Translations under genes and position numbers: made by a program | Shown: one piece after another, positions 34,999-43,457 of the stretch | How the letters are laid out: each line of letters begins with the position of its first letter | Position numbering within the stretch: position 1 is the stretch's first letter | The notes under the pieces: model-generated | The model's input: the letters and a program-made list of their open reading frames with translations, nothing else | Databases searched by the model: none | Told to the model about the DNA's origin: nothing | Source of the DNA: Cryobacterium inferilacus | Lineage (GTDB): Bacteria; Actinomycetota; Actinomycetes; Actinomycetales; Microbacteriaceae | NCBI RefSeq assembly: GCF_019599185.1 | Contig: NZ_JAIEUL010000006.1 | Location: 62,001-126,000, forward strand | DNA length: 64,000 nucleotides | Reading direction: 5' to 3'

Positions 34999-36257
34999 GC
35001 CTCGCCGACATCCCCACCGCACTGGCGGCACTCCGGCTCGGCAAGCCCGTCATCGTCGCCGACGACGAGGGCCGCGAGAACGAGGGCGACGTGATCATCT
35101 CCGCCCAGCTGGCCACCCAGGAGTGGATCGCCTGGACGGTGCGGCACTCGAGCGGCTTCATCTGCGCGCCGATGACCAACGACATCGCCGACACCCTCGA
35201 CCTACCCGTGATGGTGCTCAACAACGAGGACCCGCGCGGCACCAACTACACGGTCACCGTCGACGCCGCCGACAGGTTGAGCACCGGCATCAGCGCCGCC
35301 GACCGGGCGCACACCCTGCGGGTGCTGGCCGAGCCGACGTCCACGCCGGCCAGCCTCAACCGGCCCGGCCACATCCTGCCCTTGCGGGCCGTGGACGGCG
35401 GGGTGCGGGAACGCGACGGCCACACCGAGGCCGCGGTGGACCTGATGAAGCTGGCCGGGCTCATCCCCGTCGCCGGCATCGCCGAGATCGTCGCCGAGGA
35501 CGGCGAGATGATGCGCCTGCCCGGGCTGCTCGTGCTCGGCGAGCGCGAGGGCGTGCCGGTGATCACCATCGCCGACCTCATCGCGCACCTGCAGGAGTTC
35601 CACTGCGACGACGACCTCGCCTCGGTCAGTCCGATCCGCGAATCGCCGCGGGTGGACTTCGAGGTGGAGACCACGGTGCCCACCGAGCACGGCGCGTTCC
35701 AGATTCGCGCCTACCGCGACCGGATGACCGGGGCCGACCACGTCGCCATCGTCTCCGGCACCCCGCGGGACGGCGCCCTCGTGCGGGTGCACTCCGAATG
35801 CCTCACCGGCGAGGCCTTCGGCTCGCTCAAGTGCGAGTGCGGGCCGCAGCTGCAGGCCGCGCTGGACACCATCGACCGCGACGGCGGCGTCGTGGTCTAC
35901 CTCCGCGGCCAGGAGGGTCGCGGCATCGGCCTGATCAACAAGCTGCGCGCCTACAAGCTGCAGGAGGACGGCCTGGACACCCTCGACGCGAACCTCGCGC
36001 TGGGCCTGCCGGCCGACTCCCGCGACTACGGCGCGGCCTCCGCCATCCTCGACGAACTGGGCCTGGGCTCGGTGCGGCTGCTCACCAACAACCCGGAGAA
36101 GGCGCGCCAGCTCCAGGCCTACGGCGTGACGGTCACCGAACGGGTGCCGCTGGTCGTGGGCGTCGGCAGCCACAACGAGGACTACCTCGCCGCCAAACGT
36201 GACCGCATGGGCCACGACATCTCAGCACACCAGATCGTGAAAGGACTCGCACTATGA
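34995..36257 (+). CDS. ribBA: Bifunctional DHBP synthase / GTP cyclohydrolase II
   Basis: 420 residues. The N-terminal RibB domain has [10 protein letters not shown] and ST(G/A)-type [11 protein letters not shown], and [13 protein letters not shown]. The C-terminal RibA domain has [21 protein letters not shown] with three zinc Cys, [10 protein letters not shown] and LPADSRDYG. Supplies both precursors of the pathway. A TAAGGAG lies before its ATG, which overlaps ribE; it overlaps ribH by 4 bp. Confidence 0.96.
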   Translation: MSLADIPTALAALRLGKPVIVADDEGRENEGDVIISAQLATQEWIAWTVRHSSGFICAPMTNDIADTLDLPVMVLNNEDPRGTNYTVTVDAADRLSTGISAADRAHTLRVLAEPTSTPASLNRPGHILPLRAVDGGVRERDGHTEAAVDLMKLAGLIPVAGIAEIVAEDGEMMRLPGLLVLGEREGVPVITIADLIAHLQEFHCDDDLASVSPIRESPRVDFEVETTVPTEHGAFQIRAYRDRMTGADHVAIVSGTPRDGALVRVHSECLTGEAFGSLKCECGPQLQAALDTIDRDGGVVVYLRGQEGRGIGLINKLRAYKLQEDGLDTLDANLALGLPADSRDYGAASAILDELGLGSVRLLTNNPEKARQLQAYGVTVTERVPLVVGVGSHNEDYLAAKRDRMGHDISAHQIVKGLAL

Positions 36258-36727
36258 GTGGAGCAGGCTCCCCCGACATCGCTGTCGACGGCACCGGACT
36301 GGAGGTCGTGATCATCGCCGGCCGCTGGCACGACGTGATCACCGACGGCCTCATCGCCGGGGCCACCCGGGTGCTCGAGGCCTCCGGGGCCCGGTACTCG
36401 CTGGTGCGGGTGCCCGGCAGCTTCGAGCTGCCCGTGGCGAGCAAGGTGGCGCTGGACAGCGGCGCCGACGCTGTCGTGGCGCTGGGGGTCATCATCCGCG
36501 GCGGCACCCCGCACTTCGAGTACGTCTCGGCGGCGGCGACGGACGGCCTCACCCGGGTGGCGCTGGACACCGGCAAGCCGGTGGGTTTCGGCGTGCTCAC
36601 CCTCGACGACGAGCAGCAGGGCCTGGACCGGGCCGGGCTGCCCGGCTCGAAGGAGGACAAGGGCGAGGAGGCCGCGACCGCGGCGCTGGCCACGGCCGTG
36701 CTGCTCAAGGCCCTGCGCGAGCGCTAG
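36254..36727 (+). CDS. ribH: 6,7-dimethyl-8-ribityllumazine synthase
   Basis: 157 residues. [30 protein letters not shown], and [18 protein letters not shown] with the catalytic His, as in the icosahedral/pentameric lumazine synthases. Last gene of ribD-ribE-ribBA-ribH. Its stop TAG lies in a 19-bp sequence (36717-36735) that recurs exactly at the end of the convergent response regulator gene. Confidence 0.95.
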   Translation: MSGAGSPDIAVDGTGLEVVIIAGRWHDVITDGLIAGATRVLEASGARYSLVRVPGSFELPVASKVALDSGADAVVALGVIIRGGTPHFEYVSAAATDGLTRVALDTGKPVGFGVLTLDDEQQGLDRAGLPGSKEDKGEEAATAALATAVLLKALRER

Positions 36728-36735
36728 GCCCTAGC
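36717..36735. repeat. 19-bp direct repeat, copy 1 (at ribH stop)
   Basis: GCGAGCGCTAGGCCCTAGC, identical to 36956-36974. It contains the ribH stop codon and a near-palindromic GCTAGGCCCTAGC. The two copies bracket about 220 bp that include palindrome B4. Confidence 0.9.
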
Positions 36736-36794
36736 TGTCTCGGGAGCCGCCACCCGCCCTGCACTCAGTCCCGGCCGTTCCCGGCCTTTCTGGT

Positions 36795-36886
36795 GCATAA
36801 CTCCTGCAATTTCTCGGATGACGCGCATCCGGGCCCGGAATCACGCGGGAGTGCGGCCCCGCGACAAGAATCTGCAGGAGTTATGC
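36795..36886. repeat. Palindromic element B4 (family B)
   Basis: 92 bp. Left GCATAACTCCTGCAATTTCTC, right GAATCTGCAGGAGTTATGC; outer 15 bp pair exactly. The centre GGGCCCGGAATCACGCGG is almost the same as in B1. Between convergent ribH and the response regulator gene. Confidence 0.9.
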
Positions 36887-36955
36887 GTCACGGCACGGGC
36901 CAGGCGCAGCAGGGCCGGACGGGGCAGAGCACTGGGCGGGACTGGGGAGCGGGGA

Positions 36956-36974
36956 GCGAGCGCTAGGCCCTAGC
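36956..36974. repeat. 19-bp direct repeat, copy 2 (at response regulator stop)
   Basis: Exact copy of 36717-36735, and it holds the stop codon of the response regulator gene on the minus strand. Confidence 0.9.
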
Positions 36975-37338
36975 GGGGTTCCAGCAGCGCGGTGACCCGT
37001 TCGAGCAGGTCGTTGGCGCGGAACGGCTTGATCAGGTAGCCATCCGCGCCCGTCGCCATGGCCAGGGCGATGTCGCTGTCCTGCGACTTGGCGGTGAGCA
37101 GCAGGATGCGCGGCTGGGTCAGCGCGGTGTCGGCGCGAACCTGCGCGCACACCTCGATGCCCGTGAGCTTGGGCATCATCCAGTCCAGCACGATCAGCTC
37201 GGGCGAGCCGGCTCGGGCGGCCGCGAGGCCCTCCTCGCCGTCGCCGGCCTCGGACACCTCGTGCCCGGCACGGCGCAGCTTGTGGCCGATCAGGGCCCTG
37301 ACGTCCTCGTCGTCCTCGACGATCAAAATGCGTGGCAT
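36970..37338 (-). CDS. Single-domain response regulator
   Basis: 122 residues, a CheY-like receiver alone: acidic pair Glu8/Asp9-Asp10, phosphoacceptor Asp52 in LIVLDWMMPK, Thr82 in LLTAK and Lys104 in YLIKPF. No output domain, so it probably signals by protein contact. Divergent from the membrane histidine kinase 125 bp away, its likely partner. Start is the ATG at 37338; the longer frame upstream crosses the shared promoter region. Confidence 0.9.
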   Translation of the reverse strand: MPRILIVEDDEDVRALIGHKLRRAGHEVSEAGDGEEGLAAARAGSPELIVLDWMMPKLTGIEVCAQVRADTALTQPRILLLTAKSQDSDIALAMATGADGYLIKPFRANDLLERVTALLEPR

Positions 37339-37463
37339 GCGGCGTGTCCCCTGGTTCGGCGTTCGATCTTTCGCGCCTGTCACCCGCACTGGGCACACGA
37401 CACGCTACGTTGACATTATCCAATCGCGCCGCGGTCGGTTTCACAGGGGGAGACACCACGCCG

Positions 37464-39128
37464 GTGAACAATCTCGTCGCGTCACTCTGGGCCGCGCCGC
37501 GCCAGTGGCGGTACGCGGCGATACTCCTGCTGCTGGTGGTGGCCTACGGCCTCGGCGTTGCCGCGCTGGCCGCGCCCAACGCCGAGTTCGGGGTCGCCGC
37601 CTGGTGGCCCGCCGCCGCGGCTAGCGTGCTCGCCATGTGTGTGGCCAGGGGCCGGGAACGTTGGGCGGTGGCGCTATTGGTGGCCCTGGTCAGCGTGGCC
37701 TCGAACCTCGGCGGCGGCCGCGCCCTGCCCGTGGCCCTCGGTTTCGGGCTGGCCAACGCGCTCGAGGCGGTCGTGGTCACCGGCATTCTGGCGTCCCGCG
37801 ACGAACCGGCCCGGCTGCACACCGTGCGCGACGTGCTCGGCTTCGTGATCGCGGTGCTCTGCGGGGCCGTGACCATCGGGCTCGTCGCCGCGAGCACCCT
37901 GGTCCTGTTCGCGGATGCCGACTTCGGCGCGGTGCTGCTCTCGGCCATCCCCTCACACGCGTTCGCGGTCTTCGTGCTCGTTCCGCTCGCCCTGGTGCAG
38001 AAGGGCCGCGGCCGGCCGGAGCGCCGCCTGGAGCTGCTCATCCATGTGGGTGTGCTGCTGCTGGTGCTCGGCGTGGCGTACGGACCGGGCCGGTCACTGC
38101 CGATCTCCTTCCTGATCCTGCCGCTGCTGACCTGGGCCGCATTCAGGTTCGGCATCAGGATCGTGGCCTGGGAGCTGTGCGGCACGGCGCTGGTCGCGTC
38201 GGGCCTGACGTCGATGGGTATCGGCTACTTCACCTCCGGCCAGGGCACCGCCATCGGCACCACCGGGTCCTTCGTTCAGATCTTCCTGGTCACCTTCGCC
38301 AGCTCAATGCTGCTGCTGGCTGCCGAGCTGGCGCAGCGGGACGACCTGCTCGCCCGGGAACGGGACGTGGTGCAGGCCCTGCGCGAGCTCAACCGGCAGA
38401 AGGACGACTTCGTCTCGTCGGTCAGCCACGAGCTGCGCACCCCGATCACGAGCATCCTGGGCTTCGCCGAGGAGCTCGAGGACACCGCGCTCGACGCCGA
38501 CCAGGCCCGGTTCACCCGGGTGATCGTGCGCAACTCGCACCGGCTGGCGCAGCTGGTGGAGGACCTGCTCGACCTCTCCAAGATGAGCACCCAGACCGAC
38601 GCCGGCCAGGCCGAACCGGTTGACCTGGCGGCGCTGGTGACCGAGTGCGTCGAGGAACTGGCCCCGCAGGCGCACGCCGCCGGGGTACGTCTGACCGCCG
38701 AGTTCGGTGCCGGACCGTTCAACGTGCGCAGTTCGGTGTCCGACCTGCGCCGGGTGCTCACGAACCTGGTCTCGAACGCCGTCAAGTTCACGCCCCCGCA
38801 CGGCCAGGTCTGGGTCGGCTGCACCGTCGACGCCGACGGCGTGCTGCTCACCGTCAGCGACAACGGCGTCGGCATCCCGCCGCAGGACATCGAGCGGGTC
38901 TTCGACAGGTTCTTCAGATCGGCCAGCGCCGAGTTGCTGGCGGGCACCGGACTGGGGCTCCCCCTCACGAAGGGACTCGTCGACAGGCTCGGCGGCACCA
39001 TCGACCTGCAGTCCGACGGACGCACCGGCACCCACGTCACCGTCGCCCTCCCCCGTGTCCCGGCGCTGCGCATCGCGAGCGCCGCTGCCCCCGCGGCCGA
39101 TTCGTCGGGCGCCGCGGCGCGAATGTAG
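37464..39128 (+). CDS. Membrane sensor histidine kinase, MASE1-like
   Basis: 554 residues from a GTG at 37464 with GGGGGAG upstream. The N-terminal 290 residues hold about eight transmembrane helices with the AAWWPAAAASVLAM pattern of MASE1-type sensors. Then a coiled linker (LAQRDDLLARERDVVQALRELNRQKDDF), HisKA with VSHELRTPIT (His322), and HATPase_c with NLVSNAVKFTPP, DNGVGIPPQD and GTGLGLPLTKG. The ligand is unknown. Pairs by location with the divergent receiver protein. A short GC-rich hairpin follows. Confidence 0.88.
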   Translation: MNNLVASLWAAPRQWRYAAILLLLVVAYGLGVAALAAPNAEFGVAAWWPAAAASVLAMCVARGRERWAVALLVALVSVASNLGGGRALPVALGFGLANALEAVVVTGILASRDEPARLHTVRDVLGFVIAVLCGAVTIGLVAASTLVLFADADFGAVLLSAIPSHAFAVFVLVPLALVQKGRGRPERRLELLIHVGVLLLVLGVAYGPGRSLPISFLILPLLTWAAFRFGIRIVAWELCGTALVASGLTSMGIGYFTSGQGTAIGTTGSFVQIFLVTFASSMLLLAAELAQRDDLLARERDVVQALRELNRQKDDFVSSVSHELRTPITSILGFAEELEDTALDADQARFTRVIVRNSHRLAQLVEDLLDLSKMSTQTDAGQAEPVDLAALVTECVEELAPQAHAAGVRLTAEFGAGPFNVRSSVSDLRRVLTNLVSNAVKFTPPHGQVWVGCTVDADGVLLTVSDNGVGIPPQDIERVFDRFFRSASAELLAGTGLGLPLTKGLVDRLGGTIDLQSDGRTGTHVTVALPRVPALRIASAAAPAADSSGAAARM

Positions 39129-39136
39129 GCTGAATC

Positions 39137-39153
39137 CGGCCGCCACAAGCGGC
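39137..39153 (+). terminator. Short hairpin after the histidine kinase gene
   Basis: GGCCGC (39137-39142) and GCGGCC (39148-39153) with a 5-nt loop, nine bases after the stop. Small and without T-run, so only weakly supported. Confidence 0.35.
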
Positions 39154-39254
39154 CGCCCTCGTCCTGAAACGTCCCCGTCCGCCCCCAGACGACTGACCGC
39201 CGTCTCGCGCCCAGACTCAGCCACGCCATCCCCTTCTTTCGGAGCGCCACACCT

Positions 39255-40610
39255 ATGTCAGCATCCACCGCGGCGGCCACAGCCGCCGCCCCCGCGCCCA
39301 CGAACCCGCGCAGTCGAGTCATCCTGGCCAGCCTCATCGGCACCACGATCGAGTTCTATGACTTCTACGTCTACGCCACCGCCGCGGTCCTGGTCTTCCC
39401 GCACCTGTTCTTCCCGTCCGGTAACGAGACCGCGGCCCTGCTCGCCTCGTTCGCGGTGTTCGGCGCCGCCATGGTGGCCCGCCCGCTCGGCGCCCTGTTC
39501 TTCGGCCACTTCGGTGACAAGAAGGGCCGCAAGGCCACCCTGGTCGGCGCGCTGCTCACGATGGGCATCGCCACCTTCCTGATCGGGCTGCTGCCCACCT
39601 ACGCCATGGTCGGCTGGCTCGCCCCGGCGATGCTGGTGATCCTGCGCCTGGCCCAGGGCTTCGCGCTCGGCGGCGAGTGGAGCGGCGCGGCCCTGGTCGC
39701 CACCGAGAACGCACCCAAGGGCAAGCGCGCCTGGTACGGCACCTTCCCGCAGGTCGGCGCGCCGCTGGGCTTCATCATCGCGAACGGCCTGTTCCTGCTC
39801 ATCGCCGTGCTGCTGCCCTCCGACGACCCGACCCGGCCGTCGGACGCGTTCCTCGAGTGGGCCTGGCGCATCCCGTTCCTGTTCAGCGCGTTCATGGTGA
39901 TCGTGGGCCTCTGGGTGCGCCTGCGCCTGGTGGAGAGCGACGCGTTCACCAAGATCGTCACCACCAAGAAGGTCGCCAAGCTGCCGCTCGCCGCGGTTTT
40001 CAAGTCCAACTGGCGTGAACTCATCCTGGGCACCTTCATCATGCTGGCCACCTACGTGCTGTTCTACCTGATGACCACGTTCAGCCTCAGCTACGGCCGT
40101 GCCGCAACGGATGCGCCGGTGGCGGGCCTGGGTTACAGCTACACGACCTTCGTGCTGATGATGATCGGCGGCGTCGTGTTCTTCGGCATCTTCACCCTCG
40201 CCTCCGGCCCCTGGGCCGACAGGTTCGGCCGCCGCCGCACGCTGCTCTGGGTGACCGCGGGCATCGTGGTGTTCGGGTTCCTCTTCGTGCCGCTGCTGGG
40301 CGCCGGGTTCCTCGGCGTGATGGTGTTCCTGGTGCTCGGCTTCACCCTGATGGGCATGACGTTCGGCCCGATGGGCGCGCTGCTGCCCGAGCTGTTCCCC
40401 ACCCAGGTGCGCTACACCGGCTCCGCGTTCGCGTACAACATGAGCTCGATCCTCGGCGCGGCCGTGGCCCCGTTCATCGCGGTGTGGCTGTGGACCCTCG
40501 GCGAGGGCAGCCCGTTCTGGGTGGGCATCTACCTCTCGGTGATGGGCCTGATCACCCTGGTGGCGCTGTACCTGAGCCGCGAGACCCGCGACCTCGACCT
40601 CGAGCGCTAA
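39255..40610 (+). CDS. MHS-family MFS transporter (metabolite:H+ symporter)
   Basis: 451 residues with twelve hydrophobic helices. Family signatures: SLIGTTIEFYDFYVYATAA at the first helix, GALFFGHFGDKKGRK in loop 2-3, RLAQGFALGGEWSGAALVATENAP, and a second-half GPWADRFGRRRTLLW. Relatives such as ProP, KgtP and ShiA import organic acids, betaines or shikimate with protons; the substrate here is not deducible. Stands alone between the kinase and a UUCG-loop terminator. Confidence 0.88.
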   Translation: MSASTAAATAAAPAPTNPRSRVILASLIGTTIEFYDFYVYATAAVLVFPHLFFPSGNETAALLASFAVFGAAMVARPLGALFFGHFGDKKGRKATLVGALLTMGIATFLIGLLPTYAMVGWLAPAMLVILRLAQGFALGGEWSGAALVATENAPKGKRAWYGTFPQVGAPLGFIIANGLFLLIAVLLPSDDPTRPSDAFLEWAWRIPFLFSAFMVIVGLWVRLRLVESDAFTKIVTTKKVAKLPLAAVFKSNWRELILGTFIMLATYVLFYLMTTFSLSYGRAATDAPVAGLGYSYTTFVLMMIGGVVFFGIFTLASGPWADRFGRRRTLLWVTAGIVVFGFLFVPLLGAGFLGVMVFLVLGFTLMGMTFGPMGALLPELFPTQVRYTGSAFAYNMSSILGAAVAPFIAVWLWTLGEGSPFWVGIYLSVMGLITLVALYLSRETRDLDLER

Positions 40611-40642
40611 CCGGCGCGGCAGACCCGCCCTGGTTCGCACCT

Positions 40643-40676
40643 GAAGTGCGCCGCGACTTCGGTCGCGGCGCACTTC
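40643..40676 (+). terminator. Perfect 15-bp TTCG-loop hairpin terminator
   Basis: GAAGTGCGCCGCGAC (40643-40657) pairs exactly with GTCGCGGCGCACTTC (40662-40676) around a TTCG tetraloop, 33 bp after the MFS stop. The stem sequence (GTGCGCCGCGA) is also related to the 19-bp units of the array that follows. Confidence 0.8.
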
Positions 40677-40680
40677 GTCG

Positions 40681-40776
40681 TCGCGGCGCGCAGCTGTTGC
40701 TCGCGGCGCAGGTTATTGCTCGCGGCGCAGGTTGTTGCTCGCGGCGCAGGTTGTTGCTCGCGGCGCAGGTTATTGC
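40681..40776. repeat. Tandem array 1: five units of about 19 bp
   Basis: Units TCGCGGCGCAGGTTRTTGC at 40701, 40720, 40739 and 40758 (19 bp each, differing only at one A/G position), preceded by a diverged 20-bp unit at 40681. No spacer between units, so this is a minisatellite, not CRISPR. Confidence 0.92.
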
Positions 40777-40890
40777 GAGACATAAGATGCGCCACGAGAC
40801 GTAAGGTGCGCCACGAGACGTAAGGTGCGCCGCGAGACGAAAGGTGCGCCACGAGACACAAGGTCCGCCACGACACATAAAGTGCGCCGC
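40777..40890. repeat. Tandem array 2: six 19-bp units, inverted relative to array 1
   Basis: Units of the form GAGACGTAAGGTGCGCCAC at 40777, 40796, 40815, 40834, 40853 and 40872, with 1-5 changes each, and a decayed seventh. The complement of the unit (GTGGCGCACCTTACGTCTC) resembles the array 1 unit, so the arrays face one another head to head with no gap and could form a long imperfect hairpin. Confidence 0.9.
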
Positions 40891-40928
40891 GAGAAGAATG
40901 GAGCGCAGTCCTGGCGCGTCAACGCCGG

Positions 40929-40964
40929 TTGACAGTCGGCATCCGTGTCAATTACGGTTGACAC
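40929..40964 (+). promoter_or_regulatory. Promoter/operator directly before the small HTH gene
   Basis: A consensus -35, TTGACA (40929-40934), followed by a perfect inverted repeat GTGTCAA-TTACGG-TTGACAC (40945-40964) that ends at the base before the ATG. Repeat halves match the -35 box, so a repressor bound here would block the promoter. The start of transcription would fall at or next to the ATG, giving a leaderless mRNA. The -10 is poor. Confidence 0.55.
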
Positions 40965-41192
40965 ATGTTGGATGACACTGGACGAACCCTGGTGGGTGAC
41001 GCGGGCTCGCGCGACCCGATCGACGTGCTGCGGGCGATCAAAGCCCAACGCCACGAGCTCGACCGCGCCGAGGCCCTCGCGGTGCGGCGGGCACGCAACG
41101 CGAACGCCTCCTGGCAGCTGATCGCCCTGGCGCTCGAGGTCTCCCGGCAGGCCGTGCACAAGAAGTATGGCGGCAGTCGCCGCAAGGACTGA
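40965..41192 (+). CDS. Small HTH protein, probable DNA-binding regulator
   Basis: 75 residues. The C-terminal half, NASWQLIALALEVSRQAVHKKYGG, reads as a helix-turn-helix (ALALEVSRQAVHKKY) and the middle is charged and helical (DVLRAIKAQRHELDRAEALAVRRARNAN). No other domain. A perfect palindrome abuts its ATG, suggesting autoregulation. Not placed in a named family. Confidence 0.7.
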   Translation: MLDDTGRTLVGDAGSRDPIDVLRAIKAQRHELDRAEALAVRRARNANASWQLIALALEVSRQAVHKKYGGSRRKD

Positions 41193-41243
41193 TTTTCCCG
41201 ACCCGCACGGGCCACCGATCAGCCCTCTCGTGGGCTCCCCGGT

Positions 41244-41325
41244 GCACAACTCCTGCAGATCCCTCGAAACCTCCTCCAGATTTGCCGCCTGACCGGGATC
41301 GGCCGAAATACAGCAGGAGTTATGC
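41244..41325. repeat. Palindromic element B5 (family B, short)
   Basis: 82 bp. Ends GCACAACTCCTGCAGAT and ATACAGCAGGAGTTATGC; outer arms pair with one or two mismatches. The centre (CTCCAGATTTGCCGCCTGAC) lacks the GAATCACG core. It lies 61 bp before the ABC exporter gene. Confidence 0.85.
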
Positions 41326-41385
41326 CCGCGCACCGCCGGGCACAGGCCGCACGGGACCGCGCAACGCGCGAGTTAAGCTCGACTG

Positions 41386-43383
41386 GTGAGTACGACATCC
41401 CCCGGCACCGCCTCGTCCGAGACCCCCGCACCGAAATCCCGTTCCCGGATGGGCCGTCGCGGCGCACCGGCCGAGGGGCCGCGGGCATCCTTCAGCCAGC
41501 TGCTGCCCTACCTGACCGAGCACAAGGCCGTGCTCAGCGTGGTTGTGGTGCTCAGCGTGCTCGGCGCCGCCGCGAGCCTGGCCCAGCCGCTGCTGGTGAG
41601 CCAGGTGATCACCCTCGTCGAGGCCAACGACCCGCTCGACGGCATCGTCGGCGCCCTCGTTGCGCTCGTCGTGGTCTCCGCGTTGATCAGCGGCTACCAG
41701 CACTACCTGCTGCAGCGCACCGGCGAGGGTGTGGTGCTCTCCAGCCGCCGCCGCCTGATCGGGCGGATGCTCAACCTGCCGATCAGCCAGTTCGACGCCC
41801 GCCGCACCGGCGACCTGGTCTCCCGGGTGAGCTCGGACACCACCCTGCTGCGCGCCGTACTCACCCAGGGCGCGGTCGAGGCCATCGGCGGCTCACTCAC
41901 CTTCATCGGCGCGATCATCGCGATGCTCATCATCGACCCGGTGCTGCTGGGCCTGACGGTGCTCGTGATCGCGGTGTCGGTGGTCACGGTGGTGTTGCTG
42001 TCCCGGCGCATCCGCACCGCCAGCCTGGCCGCGCAGACCAAGGTCGGCGACCTGGCCGCCAGCATCGAACGCGCCATCAGCGCCGTGCGCACGGTGCGCG
42101 CCGCCAACGCCACCGCGCGCGAGATCGCGGTGGTCGAGAAGGACGCCGAGGGTGCCTGGCAGATGGGCATCAAGGTCGCCAAGGTCTCGGCCCTGGTCGT
42201 GCCGATCGCCGGCATCGCCCTGCAGGTGTCGCTGCTCGTGGTGCTCGGCGTCGGCGGCTTCCGGGTCGCGGACGGCAGCATCACCATCGCGAACCTGGTC
42301 TCGTTCATCCTGTTCCTGTTCATGATGATCATGCCGCTGGGCCAGTTCTTCGGCGCGATCACCTCGGTGAACTCGGCGCTCGGTGCGCTCGGCCGCATCC
42401 AGGAGATCATCGACCTGCCCAGCGAAGACCAGTTCGACCGCGACATCGCGCCGCTGGCCATTGTCGTGGGCGCCGCCAACGCCAAGGTCAACCCGGAGGC
42501 CCCGGCGATCTCGTTCGAGGACGTACGGTTCCACTACGCGCCCACCGTGCTCGCCACAACGGATGCCGTCACCGGCGAGCCGCTCGTGCAGCCGGGGCCG
42601 GTCGCCCAGGCGGTCCTCGCCGCCGAGGACGGCACCACCCCCGACGCCACGACCGAGTTCGCCGGCCCGGCTGCCGCCGCTGAAGCCGCCCCCGCCGCCC
42701 CGACGCCGGTGCTGCGCGGAGTCTCGTTCAGCGCCCCGCGGGGCCTCCGCACCGCGCTGGTCGGCCCGTCCGGCGCCGGCAAGAGCACCATCCTCGCCCT
42801 GATCGAGCGGTTCTACGACGCCGACTCGGGCGTGGTGCGACTCGGCGGCCTCGACATCCGCAGCCTGGACCGCACCGACCTGCGCGCGCAGATCGGCTAC
42901 GTGGAGCAGGACGCTCCCGTGCTGGCCGGGTCGCTGCGCGACAACCTCACCCTGGCCACGCCGGATGCCACCGACGAGCAGTGCGTGGCCGTGCTGCACG
43001 CCGTGAACCTCGGCGAGGTGCTCGACCGCGACCCGGCCGGGCTCGGCGCGGCGGTCGGCGAGGACGGCGTCAAGCTCTCCGGCGGCGAACGCCAGCGCCT
43101 GGCCATCGCCCGGGCGCTGCTCGCGGCGCCGCCGATCCTGCTGCTGGACGAGTCGACCTCGAGCCTGGACGGCATGAACGAACAGCTGATGCGCGAGGCC
43201 ATCGACGCCGTCGCGGTGGACCGCACCCTGATCGTGATCGCGCACCGGCTCTCCACCGTGGTGGACTCGGACCAGATCGTGGTGCTCGACCACGGCGAGG
43301 TCGTCGGCACCGGCACCCACTCCGAGCTGGTGCTCTCCACGCCGCTGTACCGCGACCTCGCCAAGCACCAGCTGCTGGTCTAA
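41386..43383 (+). CDS. ABC exporter half-transporter (fused membrane and ATPase domains)
   Basis: 665 residues from GTG. Six transmembrane helices over about 45-330 (ABC type IV exporter fold, with FDARRTGDLVSRVSSDTT), then an NBD: Walker A GPSGAGKST (460-468), signature LSGGERQR (564-571), Walker B ILLLDESTSSLD, H-loop IAHRLS. Odd feature: a 56-residue Ala/Pro-rich insertion (386-441) between the A-loop Tyr384 and the next strand (VLRGVSF), inside a normally tight region. Probably a homodimeric multidrug, lipid or peptide exporter; the substrate is unknown. Confidence 0.9.
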   Translation: MSTTSPGTASSETPAPKSRSRMGRRGAPAEGPRASFSQLLPYLTEHKAVLSVVVVLSVLGAAASLAQPLLVSQVITLVEANDPLDGIVGALVALVVVSALISGYQHYLLQRTGEGVVLSSRRRLIGRMLNLPISQFDARRTGDLVSRVSSDTTLLRAVLTQGAVEAIGGSLTFIGAIIAMLIIDPVLLGLTVLVIAVSVVTVVLLSRRIRTASLAAQTKVGDLAASIERAISAVRTVRAANATAREIAVVEKDAEGAWQMGIKVAKVSALVVPIAGIALQVSLLVVLGVGGFRVADGSITIANLVSFILFLFMMIMPLGQFFGAITSVNSALGALGRIQEIIDLPSEDQFDRDIAPLAIVVGAANAKVNPEAPAISFEDVRFHYAPTVLATTDAVTGEPLVQPGPVAQAVLAAEDGTTPDATTEFAGPAAAAEAAPAAPTPVLRGVSFSAPRGLRTALVGPSGAGKSTILALIERFYDADSGVVRLGGLDIRSLDRTDLRAQIGYVEQDAPVLAGSLRDNLTLATPDATDEQCVAVLHAVNLGEVLDRDPAGLGAAVGEDGVKLSGGERQRLAIARALLAAPPILLLDESTSSLDGMNEQLMREAIDAVAVDRTLIVIAHRLSTVVDSDQIVVLDHGEVVGTGTHSELVLSTPLYRDLAKHQLLV

Positions 43384-43390
43384 CCACCCC

Positions 43391-43451
43391 CGCGAAAGCG
43401 GCCGTGTGGCTGCTTCGGCACCCACGAAGCAACCACTTCGCCGCTCTCGCG
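43391..43451. terminator. Long two-part hairpin between convergent genes
   Basis: Outer stem CGCGAAAGCGGC (43391-43402) with GCCGCTCTCGCG (43440-43451), and inner stem GTGGCTGCTTCG with CGAAGCAACCAC; each has one mismatch. It fills the gap between the ABC exporter (+) and the alpha-mannosidase (-). Confidence 0.7.
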
Positions 43452-43457
43452 AGACGG

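Noticed and set aside
40607-40878. Open frames of about 90-108 residues across the 19-bp arrays
   Set aside because: They translate the repeat in shifting frames, giving periodic nonsense; no start or ribosome site is convincing.
40681-40890. CRISPR array
   Set aside because: Units are contiguous with no unique spacers, only 19 bp long, and no cas genes lie nearby.
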